64,000 nucleotides of DNA from Deltaproteobacteria bacterium (GTDB lineage Bacteria; Myxococcota_A; UBA9160; UBA4427): the NCBI GenBank assembly GCA_002719955.1, contig PBFW01000070.1:1-64000 (forward strand), in the 5' to 3' direction. Within the stretch, counting starts at the first letter, position 1, and each line of letters begins with the position of its first letter. Below the pieces are notes generated by a model, which saw nothing but the letters and a program-made list of their open reading frames with translations, was not told the DNA's origin and ran no database searches. Below are positions 1 to 9,075 of the stretch, in pieces. The position numbers were made by a program, and so were the translations under genes.

Positions 1-92
1 AGCCCCTGTCGAACGCTGCCCAGCATGAGCATCATCAGCGGTAGGGTCAGTACCAGCGCGAGCGCGTATGAGGTCGCCAACGGTCTTTTCAA
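1..92 (-). CDS. N-terminal fragment of a membrane or secreted protein, cut by the window edge
   Basis: Reading leftwards from a TTG codon at 90-92, the minus strand stays open to the edge. It encodes a basic start (Lys-Arg) followed by a long hydrophobic stretch with the run ALALVLTLPLMMLMLG. This looks like a signal anchor or first membrane helix. An in-frame GTG at 117-119, just after an in-frame TAG, is an alternative start. The gene would be divergent from the small membrane protein at 122. Too little is present to name a family. The start and even the reality of the gene are uncertain. Confidence 0.35.
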   Translation of the reverse strand, partial: MKRPLATSYALALVLTLPLMMLMLGSVRQG

Positions 93-121
93 GTGAATGA
101 TCAGGCTTTGGAGAACCACCT

Positions 122-580
122 ATGAACACACAGAAAGGGGTTCGGCTGATCGCCATGATCTGCGGTCTGTTGGGACTCTGTATCATCGCTTCGTTCCTCG
201 TTCTCCTGATCTTGGATGCCCGGGGGTTCGTTCTCCCGGTGGCCGTGCTCACGCTTCTGGTGGCGGCCGGATTCCTCCGAACGGCCTGGGCTGCCTGGTC
301 TTCTCAGCGATCCGCCGTGATCTGGTATCTGGTCACGATGACGGTTCTGACGCTGACTTATGTCCTGATCTCGGCGGCTGATGACGTGCCCCGCTGGTGG
401 CTGGGGCTGCCCTGGTTGGTGCTATTCGCTTATCTCGGAGTTCGAATCTTGAAACCCCCTCCCGAGTCGACCTCCACCTCCACCTCCACCTCCGCCGCGA
501 CCCCGACGTCGGATGAGGATGCCTCCAGGGCGAGCGAATCGTCCGATCCGTCCATTCTCCCCCCGCGCTCGAAGGGCTGA
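122..580 (+). CDS. Small integral membrane protein of unknown function
   Basis: The 152-residue product has about four hydrophobic segments in residues 8-110, including FLVLLILDARGFVLPVAVLT and the stretch WLGLPWLVLFAYLGV. A hydrophilic tail follows, with a (Thr-Ser)n run and acidic/Ser-rich sequence. This suggests an inner-membrane protein with a disordered C-terminus. The ATG at 122 is preceded by TTGGAGAACC at a suitable distance. I do not recognise a named family. The Thr-Ser run is encoded by a hexanucleotide repeat. The neighbour at 776 is an NTF2-like protein and gives no clear functional hint. Confidence 0.65.
   Translation: MNTQKGVRLIAMICGLLGLCIIASFLVLLILDARGFVLPVAVLTLLVAAGFLRTAWAAWSSQRSAVIWYLVTMTVLTLTYVLISAADDVPRWWLGLPWLVLFAYLGVRILKPPPESTSTSTSTSAATPTSDEDASRASESSDPSILPPRSKG
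470..493 (+). repeat. Hexanucleotide tandem repeat (ACCTCC)x4
   Basis: Four perfect copies of ACCTCC lie inside the C-terminal coding part of the small membrane protein and encode Thr-Ser repeats. Copy-number change would keep the frame and only alter tail length. Confidence 0.9.
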
Positions 581-775
581 GAGGCGAGCGGACCCTCTCC
601 GACCTCGATCGTCGGGAGAGGGCCTCCACGAAATGTGCTCGCTCGTCATCAAGGGGAGCCCGGGTGGCGCTGAACGTGTGCCCCGCCTGCCTTCCGTGAT
701 TTCGTATCTGCTGCTGTGCAGCGTTCCCCGCTGTGGTTAGAATATTCCTTGAGTGGTCGGAAGCGGGGAAGATCT

Positions 776-1198
776 GTGACAGAGGATGAAGCGATCGAAG
801 TGGCGCGGGGGATCGTCGCGTGTGATAACGCTCGCGATCTCGAGGGTTATCGCGCACTGCTGTGGGACGATTATCACGCCGAGGTGAACGGTGCCGAGGG
901 CGTAACGAGCGGTGATGCCGAGGCCGACTCGCTCGCGCGTTATTGGCGCGGTTTTTCCGATGGCTACGCCGCGGAGGAACTCGTCGTCGCATCGGGCAAT
1001 ATCGTGACCATGCGATACCGACTGACCGGGACCAACGACGGGGAGATGGAAGGGCGCCCGGCGACGGGCCGCAAGATCGACGTTGCGGGTTGCACGATCT
1101 TTGAAGTCGAAGAGGGCCGGGTCCGCCGAGTTTTCCGCTATCTCGACGTATTCACGTGGCTCGGACAGCTCGGGATGCTCCCCGCGGATGACACCTGA
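776..1198 (+). CDS. SnoaL/NTF2-like domain protein
   Basis: I chose GTG at 776 (VTEDEAIEVARG...), because an AAGCGGGGAAG ribosome-binding-like stretch lies just upstream and the resulting 140 residues fit the usual length of the fold. An upstream in-frame ATG at 716 lacks such a site. The pattern of an N-terminal helix, WDDYHAEVNG, the polar strand NIVTMRYRLTGTNDG and a final VFRYLDVFTWLGQLGML segment is typical of SnoaL-like polyketide-cyclase/isomerase folds. Members act as small cone-shaped isomerases, hydrolases or binding proteins, and the substrate cannot be read from sequence. It is one of four NTF2-like proteins in the window. Confidence 0.8.
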   Translation: MTEDEAIEVARGIVACDNARDLEGYRALLWDDYHAEVNGAEGVTSGDAEADSLARYWRGFSDGYAAEELVVASGNIVTMRYRLTGTNDGEMEGRPATGRKIDVAGCTIFEVEEGRVRRVFRYLDVFTWLGQLGMLPADDT

Positions 1199-1309
1199 AC
1201 GAGTCGCTCCCCGAAGTGCGAGATCAGGGCGTTTCCCTGCTCCTGACGCAGGGCCCGTCCGAGTGGCGCTTGTCAGCGGTGCGCCTCACTCCTCATCGAA
1301 CTCTCGTCG

Positions 1310-2482
1310 CTAGCCGAGTTTGTACAGCTCCTTCGCATTTCCGCAGACCATCTTGAACTTCTCGACCGGGTCGACCCCGGCCATGGTCTCCTCGATGATG
1401 CGCCGGCTATAGGGCCAGTCATGGCGATGATGCGGGTAATCGTTCGCCCACAGGAGATTGTCGACGCCGAACCAGTGGCGGTTCTGCACCGTGAAGTTCT
1501 CGCGAATGAAGCCGACCTTCCAGTTCTTGTAGAAGTAATGACTCGGCAGCTCCTTGAGGGAAGACTCCGACCACACACGGTTTCGCCACCAGTGGTCGTC
1601 CATATGCTCGACACAGTGGGGCACCCAGCCGGCGCCGCATTCCATCATGACCATTTCGAGCCCTGGAAAGCGGTCGAACATGCCCGAGTAGATCAGCCTT
1701 GCGAAGAGCCCCGAGAACTCGGCGACCGCCCCGCCCATGAATTGCAGGTTGGGCACGGCAAATTGCAGCTTGTGGCCCTCGACGCGCACCTTGCGGGAGC
1801 CGACCTTTTCCGAGAGGCCCGCGTGCTTCAATCCCACATGGATGTGGACCGGTAGCTCGGCCTCCTCCGCCGCCGCCCAGAAGGGGTCGTCTGCGCTGGA
1901 GAGATCGGCGTTCCCCGACGGAAGCGAAGACAGGATCAAGCCCTTCACGCCCAGTTTCTTGGCCTCCTTCACGCGCGCGACCGCAGACTCGATGTCGACA
2001 CCGGGGATCTGGTAGAGACCGATCAAGCGATTCCGATCTGGCGTCGAGAAGTCCTCCCACATCCATTGGTTATAGGCATCGATTCCAGCGAGGTGATATT
2101 CGGAGTCGGGCTGCGCCATGAAGGCGGCCATCGTTCGCTGTGAGGGGTAGAGGACCTCCGCGCTCACGCCGTCGATATCCTGCTCGTCGAGGCGTGCTTT
2201 CCCGTCGTAGGCACCGTGGCGCATATTCTCGTAGGTGGTTCCGAACCAGTTATTGTCCTCGTAGCGACGGCCCCAATCGCCGCGGTTCGTCACCAGGCCG
2301 ATCGGCATGATGGGCTCGCCCGGGACGACCTCCCAGGCATCCCCGCCTTCCGGATCCTTGACGACGCGCGGTGCCTGGGCGTGGAATTTTTTCGGGAGAT
2401 AGCGCTCCCACATGCCCGGCGGTTCGATGATGTGGCCGTCCGCCGAGATGATCTTGAAATCGCGCTTGCCCTCGTTCGGCAT
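1310..2482 (-). CDS. Amidohydrolase-family metal-dependent hydrolase/decarboxylase
   Basis: This is a 390-residue TIM-barrel amidohydrolase-2 type protein (the family of ACMS and resorcylate decarboxylases). The ATG at 2482 is preceded by AAGGAGAGC on the minus strand. Upstream in-frame codons exist to 2779 but look non-coding. Near the N-terminus is ISADGHIIEPPGMWERYLP, the usual strand-1 metal-site region, here with DGH where DxH or HxH is common. Further motifs are the internal HIHVG and the C-terminal WANDYPHHRHDWP, which carries the conserved Asp and His pair. Expected chemistry is hydrolysis or non-oxidative decarboxylation of an aromatic or cyclic acid in the cytoplasm. It is divergent from the crotonase gene, with operator-like palindromes in its leader. 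A partial relative lies at 63159. Confidence 0.85.
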   Translation of the reverse strand: MPNEGKRDFKIISADGHIIEPPGMWERYLPKKFHAQAPRVVKDPEGGDAWEVVPGEPIMPIGLVTNRGDWGRRYEDNNWFGTTYENMRHGAYDGKARLDEQDIDGVSAEVLYPSQRTMAAFMAQPDSEYHLAGIDAYNQWMWEDFSTPDRNRLIGLYQIPGVDIESAVARVKEAKKLGVKGLILSSLPSGNADLSSADDPFWAAAEEAELPVHIHVGLKHAGLSEKVGSRKVRVEGHKLQFAVPNLQFMGGAVAEFSGLFARLIYSGMFDRFPGLEMVMMECGAGWVPHCVEHMDDHWWRNRVWSESSLKELPSHYFYKNWKVGFIRENFTVQNRHWFGVDNLLWANDYPHHRHDWPYSRRIIEETMAGVDPVEKFKMVCGNAKELYKLG

Positions 2483-3033
2483 CTGTTGCTCTCCTTGGCT
2501 GTCGGGGGCCCTGGTCGCGGGTAGAAGGTCCAGCAGCCGTTGGGGTCTGCAATTCGCTTCGTCGGTCGGATCGGGAATCGCAACGCTCTTCCCGACTGCT
2601 CGGGCCCGGTTGCAATACCCCATGCCCCGCCACTGAACTTCTCGTACGTCGTACGCAATTCGAGAGTACACTGTACGCGCAGCGATGCAAGGGAAAATTG
2701 CCCGTCGCCCCGAGCGGCTGCGAGATTGCCCCCGCGCTTCCCCACCACGGGTCTTGCCGAAGCCGGGGATTGCGACCATTGCGCCGCTCTGATGACCCCG
2801 ACCGGGCTATGCCATCAGCGCGGGCGTCGTGCGCTTCCCAAGGGCCCTCCGCCCATCCGCGGTGTCGTGGCGACGTCCTCACCACGTGACGAGTATGCTT
2901 GGAGCCGTCTGCCGATGAGCGATCTCTGGGCGCTGGAACTCACCGCACCGCCCTCGGACGCCGGCGATTTCTTCGAACCAGGAGCCCAGCGGGATCGCGG
3001 GTGGGCCCGAAACTGGATGGGAACCAAACGCTC
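2483..3033. other. 551-bp divergent intergenic region
   Basis: This is the space between the amidohydrolase (minus) and the crotonase (plus). It holds the palindromic elements at 2643-2676 about 160-195 bp upstream of the amidohydrolase start. Open frames exist on both strands, but their translations are Arg/Pro/Ser-rich and lack ribosome-binding sites, so I see no convincing gene. Confidence 0.6.
2643..2676. promoter_or_regulatory. Putative operator: clustered palindromes
   Basis: Two CGTACG palindromes separated by one T (2643-2655) are followed by GTACA-C-TGTAC (2666-2676), a perfect 5-1-5 inverted repeat sharing the GTAC core. The clustering in a divergent promoter region suggests binding of a dimeric repressor such as a TetR or GntR protein. 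The regulator is not identified. Confidence 0.4.
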
Positions 3034-3852
3034 ATGACATGCACGCGGATCGAAGAGCAGGGGGGGGTCGCAATCCTGACGCTGGATCGCCCCGAAAAGC
3101 TCAATGCCTGGAATGACCAGATGGAGGCCGAGATCTTCGAGGGCTTCCGCGAACTCGAGGCGCGGGACCGGGTGCGCTGCATCGTGGTGACCGGCGCGGG
3201 CCGGGCCTTCTGCGCGGGGGCCGATCTCAGCGCGGGCGCTTCGACCTTCGCAGATTTCGATGGAGGGGCCGCCGGTCCGGTTGCCCCGCTCTATCCATGG
3301 GATCTGCGCAAACCCGTCATCGCGGCGGTGAATGGACACGCGGTGGGGGTGGGTCTCACCTTCGCGATGGCCTGCGACGTTCGTTATGTCGCACTGGAGG
3401 CGAAGCTCTCCTTTGCCTTCGTACGCCGCGGGGTGATTCCCGGTTATGCGTCGCATGTGACGGTGGCGCGGGCCATCGGATTCTCACGCGCCGCGGAGCT
3501 GCTCTTGTCCGGTCGGATGATGCAGGGCTCGGAGGCGGTGGAATGGGGTCTGGCCTCCCAGGCCCTCCCCGCGGACCAGGTATTGGATCGGGCCATCGCG
3601 CTGGGCCAGGAGATCGCCACGCACAGCGCGCCGGTTTCGGTGGCGCTTTCGAAGCAGCTTCTCTGGGACGGGTTCGCATCCCAGCCCGGTGCGATGAAGC
3701 AGCGCGAGGACGAACTCTTCTCGTGGGTCGGGGATCAGTCCGATGCCGGTGAGGGCGTGGCGGCCTTTCTCGAGAAGCGCGCACCGCGTTGGTCCATGAG
3801 TGCGCTGCGGGATTGGCCCCGGTCCCTGTTCGGGTCCAGGTCCGGGGAGTGA
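3034..3852 (+). CDS. Crotonase-fold (enoyl-CoA hydratase/isomerase-like) protein
   Basis: From ATG 3034 the 272-residue protein has the normal crotonase length. The CoA-binding/oxyanion segment GAGRAFCAGADLS lies at about residues 54-66, and NGHAVGVGLTFAMACDVR lies at about 100-117. By eye, the two hydratase glutamates (rat Glu144 and Glu164 positions) are Thr and Phe. The isomerase-type Glu after the Ile-Pro is Gly (RRGVIPGYASH). The fold and CoA binding are clear, but ordinary enoyl-CoA hydration is doubtful. An isomerase, thioesterase-like or lyase activity is possible. An SDR follows at 4019. Confidence 0.8.
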   Translation: MTCTRIEEQGGVAILTLDRPEKLNAWNDQMEAEIFEGFRELEARDRVRCIVVTGAGRAFCAGADLSAGASTFADFDGGAAGPVAPLYPWDLRKPVIAAVNGHAVGVGLTFAMACDVRYVALEAKLSFAFVRRGVIPGYASHVTVARAIGFSRAAELLLSGRMMQGSEAVEWGLASQALPADQVLDRAIALGQEIATHSAPVSVALSKQLLWDGFASQPGAMKQREDELFSWVGDQSDAGEGVAAFLEKRAPRWSMSALRDWPRSLFGSRSGE

Positions 3853-4018
3853 ACTGCGCGATGATTTCAGCGTGGCAGAAAGGCTCGAGGCCGTTCCGGC
3901 AGAGGCGCGGGAGCGTGAGCGCATCGTCTTCGGGAGTCGAGGCTGATTCCTGCCGGCGGCCGGGCCGCGGAAGCTGGGGGCTTTTCGAATGAGCGCGAAG
4001 AGGGCGGTAGGGGATTCA

Positions 4019-4795
4019 ATGGACCTGGCGGATCTTGCCGGACGCACCGCTCTGGTGACGGGCGCGGGGGACGTAGGCGCCTTCATCGCGAATGCATTGG
4101 CCCGACACGGTGCGGGTGCGGTCGCCGTCGTCGATCTCGATCGGGAACGCGCCGAAGCGGTTGCGGCCGAGGTCGAGGCTGAAGGTGCCCTTGGCCTGGC
4201 GATCGAGGCCGATCTCACGGATCCGACTTCGCCGCAGGAAATCCTGCGAAGGGTGGAATCGTCCGGGAGGTCGATCGATATCCTCGTGAACAATGCCGGG
4301 ATCCCGCCCGACTACTTTTCGGGTGAGCGCGCGCTCCTTCCATTTCTCGAGACCCGTCCAGAGGATTGGCAGCCGCTGCTGCGCCTGAACCTGGAAGCGA
4401 TTCTGCATCTGACCCACGCACTCGTCGGCCCGATGGTCGAGCGGCACTGGGGCCGCGTGATCAGCATCGTTTCGGACTCAGCGCGTACGGGAGATCGGAA
4501 TATGGCGGTCTATGCGGCCTCGAAGGGCGGGACCTCCGCCTTCATGCGCTCTCTCGCGAGTGAAGTCGGGCGGTCGGGCGTGACCGTCAACTGCGTTTCG
4601 CTCGGGACGATCTGGCGTTCGCCCGAAGAGCCGAGCGAAGAAGACTTGCGTCGGGCCGCGCGGGACTATCCGCTGGGACGCTACGGGACGCGTGAGGATG
4701 TGGCCTCGATGGTGACCTTTCTGGCCAGCGATGCGGCGGCCTGGATCACGGGTCAGGTATACGGTGTCAACGGCGGCTACACCTATGGCCTATGA
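4019..4795 (+). CDS. Short-chain dehydrogenase/reductase (SDR)
   Basis: This is a classical SDR of about 258 residues. It has the nucleotide-binding TGAGDVGA near the N-terminus, an NNAG motif, the active-site Ser in SIVSDSAR, and YAASK as the Tyr-x3-Lys catalytic motif. The C-terminus WITGQVYGVNGGYTYG is typical. I prefer ATG 4019, because GGTAGGGG lies six bases upstream. An ATG at 3989 with GGGGG upstream would add ten residues. It probably oxidises or reduces a hydroxyl/keto group of a lipid or alicyclic substrate with NAD(P). It follows the crotonase after about 165 bp and is convergent with the LLM gene. Confidence 0.9.
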   Translation: MDLADLAGRTALVTGAGDVGAFIANALARHGAGAVAVVDLDRERAEAVAAEVEAEGALGLAIEADLTDPTSPQEILRRVESSGRSIDILVNNAGIPPDYFSGERALLPFLETRPEDWQPLLRLNLEAILHLTHALVGPMVERHWGRVISIVSDSARTGDRNMAVYAASKGGTSAFMRSLASEVGRSGVTVNCVSLGTIWRSPEEPSEEDLRRAARDYPLGRYGTREDVASMVTFLASDAAAWITGQVYGVNGGYTYGL

Positions 4796-4878
4796 GGAAT
4801 CCATGGAGCCGGAGGTCGAGGCAGGGCGCGCGATCACGGCCACATCGCAGGTCCGCCTCGATCCCCTGAGCGGTCCGC

Positions 4879-5823
4879 CTAACGGAAAGCGGGGATGACC
4901 TCCCGGGCAAAACGTTCGAGGCTTTTCGGATCGGCGCGGTCATGGAAGAAGAGGGCGAATTGGGTGAAACCCAGCTCGACCCGCTCGCGAATCTGATCGG
5001 TGACCTCGGTCGAGGTGCCGATGAAGCCGCCCGCCTCGAGTCCCCATCCTTCACCGCCAAAGCGGCGCAGAGCGATTTCGAGTTCCCGATCTCGATCCTC
5101 CTCCTCTTCGAGGAGGACGACGACGGCCTGCTGGCCGAAGACGAGGGATTCGGGGTCGCGCGCGATCGCGTCGCACGCACGTCGCATGGCTTCGAGTTTC
5201 GGAACGATCTCGCCGAGTGAATACGTTGGGCAGTTCCAGACGTCGGCGTGGCGTGCCACCAGCGGGAGCGTTCTGCGTTCGCCACCGCCGCCGATGACAA
5301 TTCGCGGAGTTGGTTTCTGAATGGGAAAAAGGGCTGTGGGCGCGTCTCTCAACCGGTAATGCCGACCCTCGTAAGTCGATCGCGCCTGCGTGCAGAGGAG
5401 CTTGATGACCTCGCAGGCCTCGTCGAGCTGATCGCTGCGGGTGGCGATATCGGGGCAGGGAAGGCCGAACTCGGCGAATTCCTCGAGGTAGGAGCCGGTC
5501 CCGAGACCCAGTTCGAGTCGCCCTTCGCTGATCACGTCGAGCGTGATGGCCATCTTCGCGAGTACGCTGGGGTGACGAAAAGCATTGCAGAGTACGAGCT
5601 GTCCGAGTCGGATCTCTTTGGTCAGGACAGCCAGAGCCGAGACGAGCGTCCACCCGTCAAAGCCAGGTATGTCCGGAAGGTGGGGTGGGTAGAGATGGTC
5701 GTAGAACCAGGCGGTATCATAGCCGAGCTGATCTGCGAGCTGGACACGATCGCGGATCGACTCGAAATCGGCCTGCAGCTGGGGCAGATAGACGCCGAAC
5801 TCGATGCGGGTCATTGCGCTCAT
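4879..5823 (-). CDS. LLM-class (luciferase-like) flavin/F420-dependent oxidoreductase
   Basis: The 314-residue luciferase-like TIM barrel begins IEFGVYLPQLQADFESIRDR. It has DHLYPPHLPD in the active-site loop and ISEGRLELGLGTGSY, the common GR.elGlG.G phosphate-binding motif. IVIGGGGERRTLPLVARHAD, also present, is typical of F420-dependent members. It probably carries out a hydride transfer or monooxygenation of a carbonyl or alicyclic compound. A tandem ATG (5823 or 5814) makes the start uncertain by three residues. It is one of three LLM enzymes in the window and is convergent with the SDR at 4019. Confidence 0.88.
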   Translation of the reverse strand: MSAMTRIEFGVYLPQLQADFESIRDRVQLADQLGYDTAWFYDHLYPPHLPDIPGFDGWTLVSALAVLTKEIRLGQLVLCNAFRHPSVLAKMAITLDVISEGRLELGLGTGSYLEEFAEFGLPCPDIATRSDQLDEACEVIKLLCTQARSTYEGRHYRLRDAPTALFPIQKPTPRIVIGGGGERRTLPLVARHADVWNCPTYSLGEIVPKLEAMRRACDAIARDPESLVFGQQAVVVLLEEEEDRDRELEIALRRFGGEGWGLEAGGFIGTSTEVTDQIRERVELGFTQFALFFHDRADPKSLERFAREVIPAFR

Positions 5824-6028
5824 GCGGTGTTCTTCGCGCCCACTTCTCGATGGGCTCTTTGTTTCGGCATGAAGGCGAGCGTACCATGCTCGCAGGCAGT
5901 ACGTAGGTCGCGTCGGATGGGTCCAGGCATCCGAGCAGCTTCGAATAGAGGACTGCGCACGGCGCGGTGCGGGATACTAGAGTCTGGTAGGTGCTCGATT
6001 CCCGAGATGTCGAGGAGAGGTCCCGCCG

Positions 6029-7537
6029 TTGACTGAGAGTGAGCCCACACCCGTCTCCTTCGGGCGACGCATCAGCGACCTTGCAGCTGAGCGTCCCGAG
6101 GCAGTCGCGCTGATCTTCGAGCCCAGACCTGGCGGCGGACGAGCGCGCGTCTTCTCGTGGGCCGATGTGGAGCGACGCTCATTGCAGATCGCAGGCCTGA
6201 TGCACCGGCGGGGTGTGGGGCAGGACGCGATGGTGATCGTGGGTCTGCCCAACTCGCCCGAGCACGTGTTCGCCTCCCTGGCCGCCTGGAAGCTCGGGGC
6301 GGGGGTTCTGCCCCTGCGTTGGGATCTGCCGGAGTGGGAGCGCAATCGGCTGATCGAGGTGGTGAAGCCGCGACTCGTATGCGGCGATTGGAACGAGATT
6401 CCCGCTGCCCGTCTGTCGAGGGTGCAACTCGCGGCCAGCACCGAAGCGCCGGCCGAGCCCCTCGAAGATCGTATCGCTGATCCGGCGCGGGCGATTGCGA
6501 GTAGTGGGTCGACGGGGCTTCCCAAGATCATTGTGAAGCCGGGGCCCGGTCAGGGGGTCCCCGGTGCGGAGAGTGGTCCATTCGAACGCGACCCGGAGAA
6601 GGCTGCACGCAGTGAGCTCGTCCTCTCGCCCCTCTATCACACGAACGGTTTCTTCATCGCGCACGCGGCGTTGTTTGGCGGGGATCGCGTCGTCTTGATG
6701 GAGCGATTCGACGCGGCCCAAGCCGTCGATCTGATCGAGCGCCATCGCATTCAGAACGTGACCATGGTGCCGACGATGCTCCAGCGCATCGCGCGTCTAC
6801 CTGATCTCGAGACACGTGATTTCTCGAGCATCGAGTTCGTGCTCCAAGGGGGGGCAACCTGTCCGGGATGGCTGGTACGCCGCTGGATCGAGTTGGTCGG
6901 TCCGGAGAGCTTCGTGATGAGCTATGGCTCGACCGAAGGGATCGGGCTGGCCATGATCAGCGGCGCGGAATGGCTCGATCATCCGGGCAGTGTGGGCAAG
7001 GCACAGGATTCGGAGGTTCGAATCCTCGACGAGAGCGGCCGGAGCGTTTCCATCGGCGTGATCGGGGAAATCTTCATGCGCCCGACGACGGACGACGCGC
7101 CCGGCTTCGAATATGTCGGTGCCGCGCCGCCCAAGCGAAGCGACGAGGGCTTCACGAGTGTGGGAGATATGGGCTGGCTCGACGAGGGCGGCTATCTCTT
7201 CATTGCGGATCGCCGCCAGGACATGATCATCTCGGGCGGGGCGAATATCTTTCCAGCGGAGGTCGAAGCGGCGCTCTCCGAGCACCCCGAGGTTTTCGAC
7301 TGCGTCGTGATCGGCCTGCCGGACGAAGACTGGGGACATCGCGTCCACGCGTTGATCCATCCACGCGACGCGGACCGTCCTCCTTCGAACACCGAATTGC
7401 GCGCCCATTGCCGGGCGCGCCTGGCGGCCTTCAAGGTGCCCAAGGCTTTCGAGATCGTGGAGCACCTTCCGCGAACCGAGGCGGGAAAGTTGAACCGGTC
7501 GGGTCTCGTGACCGAACGGAGCGATGAGACCCCTTGA
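6029..7537 (+). CDS. AMP-forming acyl-CoA synthetase
   Basis: This is a 502-residue ANL-superfamily adenylating enzyme that starts at TTG 6029, which GAGGAGAGG precedes. Motifs in order are SSGSTGLPKII (A3 P-loop), LSPLYHTNGFF, the adenine-site YGSTEG, SVGDMGWLDEGGYLFIADR (A8 hinge with the ribose Asp), SGGANIFPAEVE, and the catalytic Lys in PRTEAGKLNRSG. It resembles bile-acid or cyclohexane-carboxylate type ligases more than long-chain fatty acyl ligases. It would activate a cyclic or side-chain acid with ATP and CoA. The gene is divergent from the LLM gene and convergent with the carboxyltransferase. Confidence 0.9.
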   Translation: MTESEPTPVSFGRRISDLAAERPEAVALIFEPRPGGGRARVFSWADVERRSLQIAGLMHRRGVGQDAMVIVGLPNSPEHVFASLAAWKLGAGVLPLRWDLPEWERNRLIEVVKPRLVCGDWNEIPAARLSRVQLAASTEAPAEPLEDRIADPARAIASSGSTGLPKIIVKPGPGQGVPGAESGPFERDPEKAARSELVLSPLYHTNGFFIAHAALFGGDRVVLMERFDAAQAVDLIERHRIQNVTMVPTMLQRIARLPDLETRDFSSIEFVLQGGATCPGWLVRRWIELVGPESFVMSYGSTEGIGLAMISGAEWLDHPGSVGKAQDSEVRILDESGRSVSIGVIGEIFMRPTTDDAPGFEYVGAAPPKRSDEGFTSVGDMGWLDEGGYLFIADRRQDMIISGGANIFPAEVEAALSEHPEVFDCVVIGLPDEDWGHRVHALIHPRDADRPPSNTELRAHCRARLAAFKVPKAFEIVEHLPRTEAGKLNRSGLVTERSDETP

Positions 7538-7557
7538 CCGGAGTGCGGCCCGAATCT

Positions 7558-9075
7558 TCAGCGCGGCACATCTGTTAGGGGCACCTCAGGTGCTTCGGAT
7601 GCTCGTTCTTCGGAGAGGCTGAGGCCCCAGAGAATGCCGTTGCGCAGCTCGCGTGGGTCGAGCACGTCGTCACAGCCGAGGCGGTCGGCCTGTTTGTAGG
7701 GGCCCGAGCGCTGCTCCTTCTCGACGGCGGCCTGGCTCTTCGCGTCGAGGCGCGACGCCTTGCCACCTGCGACGGCGGGCATGGCCGCCATGTTCACTCC
7801 GGGTAGCGAGAAAGAAAGCGACTGGCCGTCGAAGGGGAGTCCCGCCATCGTGACCATGCCGAAGCCGAAGGCCTTGCGCATGGTGATGTGGATCTTCGGA
7901 TTCTTGAGCCGGCGCTCGGCGTGGAACATCTTTCCGCCCCATTTGAGGATGCCCGAGCGTTCGGCTTTCGTACCGGCGAGCACACCGGGATTATCCGCCA
8001 GGAAGATCACGGGCAGCGAGAAATGTCCGACCATTTCGAGGAAATCCATCGCCTTGATGGCCGCGGGAGAGTCGACGGCGCCGGCGCCGATCATCGGGTC
8101 GTTCGCGACGATCGCCACCGCGCGCCCCCCCATGAAGGCGAGCACGGTCGCCAGGGAACGGCCATATTTCGGCTGGAACTCGAAGGCGCTGTCCTCGTCG
8201 ACGAGCAGATCGATCACCTTGCGCATCTTGTAGGGCTTGCGGTCGTTGGGCGGGATGATGTCGAGCAGCTCTTCGATGCGGCGCGGCCCGGTATCCGCCC
8301 CCTCGCGGCGAGGGGGGGGCGCTTCTCGGCTCTGGGGCAGATAGGAGAGATATTGGCGCGCCATCGCGATGGCGTCGTCGTCGTCCTTCGCCACGTTGTG
8401 GGCGGAGCCCGCGATCTCGGTGCAGATCTTCGCCCCGCCGAGCTCCTCTTTCGTCACTTCCTCGCCGAGTGCCGCTTTCACCAGCGGCGGTCCGCCCGTG
8501 AACATCGATCCATAAGCGGTCATGATCACGAAATCCGAGAGCGGTGCAGCGAGGGCGCCGTGTCCAGCCGACGCGCCCATCACCATGCACACCATGGGAA
8601 CGTGCCCCTTCAGGTCGGCCATCGCGGACAGGTCCTGAGGTGCGCGGCCGCCGCCGGTATCCGTCATCCGGTGGCCAGCTCCCTCGAGCATCATCACCAG
8701 CGGAATGCGCTCGCGCATGGCGATCTCGGCGACCCGGTAACGCTTCGACGAGCCCGGTCCGCCGATCGAGCCGCCGAGCACGCTGAAATCCTCCGCTCCG
8801 GCGACCGCTCGGCGACCATTGATCTTGCCGACCCCACACACGAAGGCATCGGCCGGGATACCCACGGTATTGCTTGCCAGCGCGCCGATCTCCTTGAAAC
8901 TGCCCGGGTCGAAGAGCGCTTCGATGCGCTGGCGGGCGTCGAGCTTGCCCCGCGAGTGCATGAGCCGCGCCACCCGATCGGGTCCGCCCATCGCGCGGCT
9001 CTCCTTCTGGATGCTCTCGAGTTCTTCGAGCAGGGGTAGCCATTCGTTGCGGAAGCTCTTCTTTTTCGGGCTCAC
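7558..9075 (-). CDS. Acyl-CoA carboxylase beta (carboxyltransferase) subunit
   Basis: The protein is about 505 residues long, with two crotonase-like carboxyltransferase halves. The N-half (about 60-240) carries RIEALFDPGSFKEIG and EGAGHRM. The C-half (about 260-480) carries the oxyanion-type segments VAIVANDPMIGAGAVDS and FLADNPGVLAGTKAERSG. It resembles propionyl/methylcrotonyl-CoA carboxylase beta subunits. I chose GTG 9075, which GGAGAGGACC precedes. A GTG at 9165 lacks a ribosome-binding site. No biotin carboxylase or biotin carrier gene lies in the window, so a partner must be elsewhere or the protein acts as a decarboxylase subunit. It is downstream of the CoA-transferase on the same strand. 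Confidence 0.88.
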   Translation of the reverse strand: MSPKKKSFRNEWLPLLEELESIQKESRAMGGPDRVARLMHSRGKLDARQRIEALFDPGSFKEIGALASNTVGIPADAFVCGVGKINGRRAVAGAEDFSVLGGSIGGPGSSKRYRVAEIAMRERIPLVMMLEGAGHRMTDTGGGRAPQDLSAMADLKGHVPMVCMVMGASAGHGALAAPLSDFVIMTAYGSMFTGGPPLVKAALGEEVTKEELGGAKICTEIAGSAHNVAKDDDDAIAMARQYLSYLPQSREAPPPRREGADTGPRRIEELLDIIPPNDRKPYKMRKVIDLLVDEDSAFEFQPKYGRSLATVLAFMGGRAVAIVANDPMIGAGAVDSPAAIKAMDFLEMVGHFSLPVIFLADNPGVLAGTKAERSGILKWGGKMFHAERRLKNPKIHITMRKAFGFGMVTMAGLPFDGQSLSFSLPGVNMAAMPAVAGGKASRLDAKSQAAVEKEQRSGPYKQADRLGCDDVLDPRELRNGILWGLSLSEERASEAPEVPLTDVPR

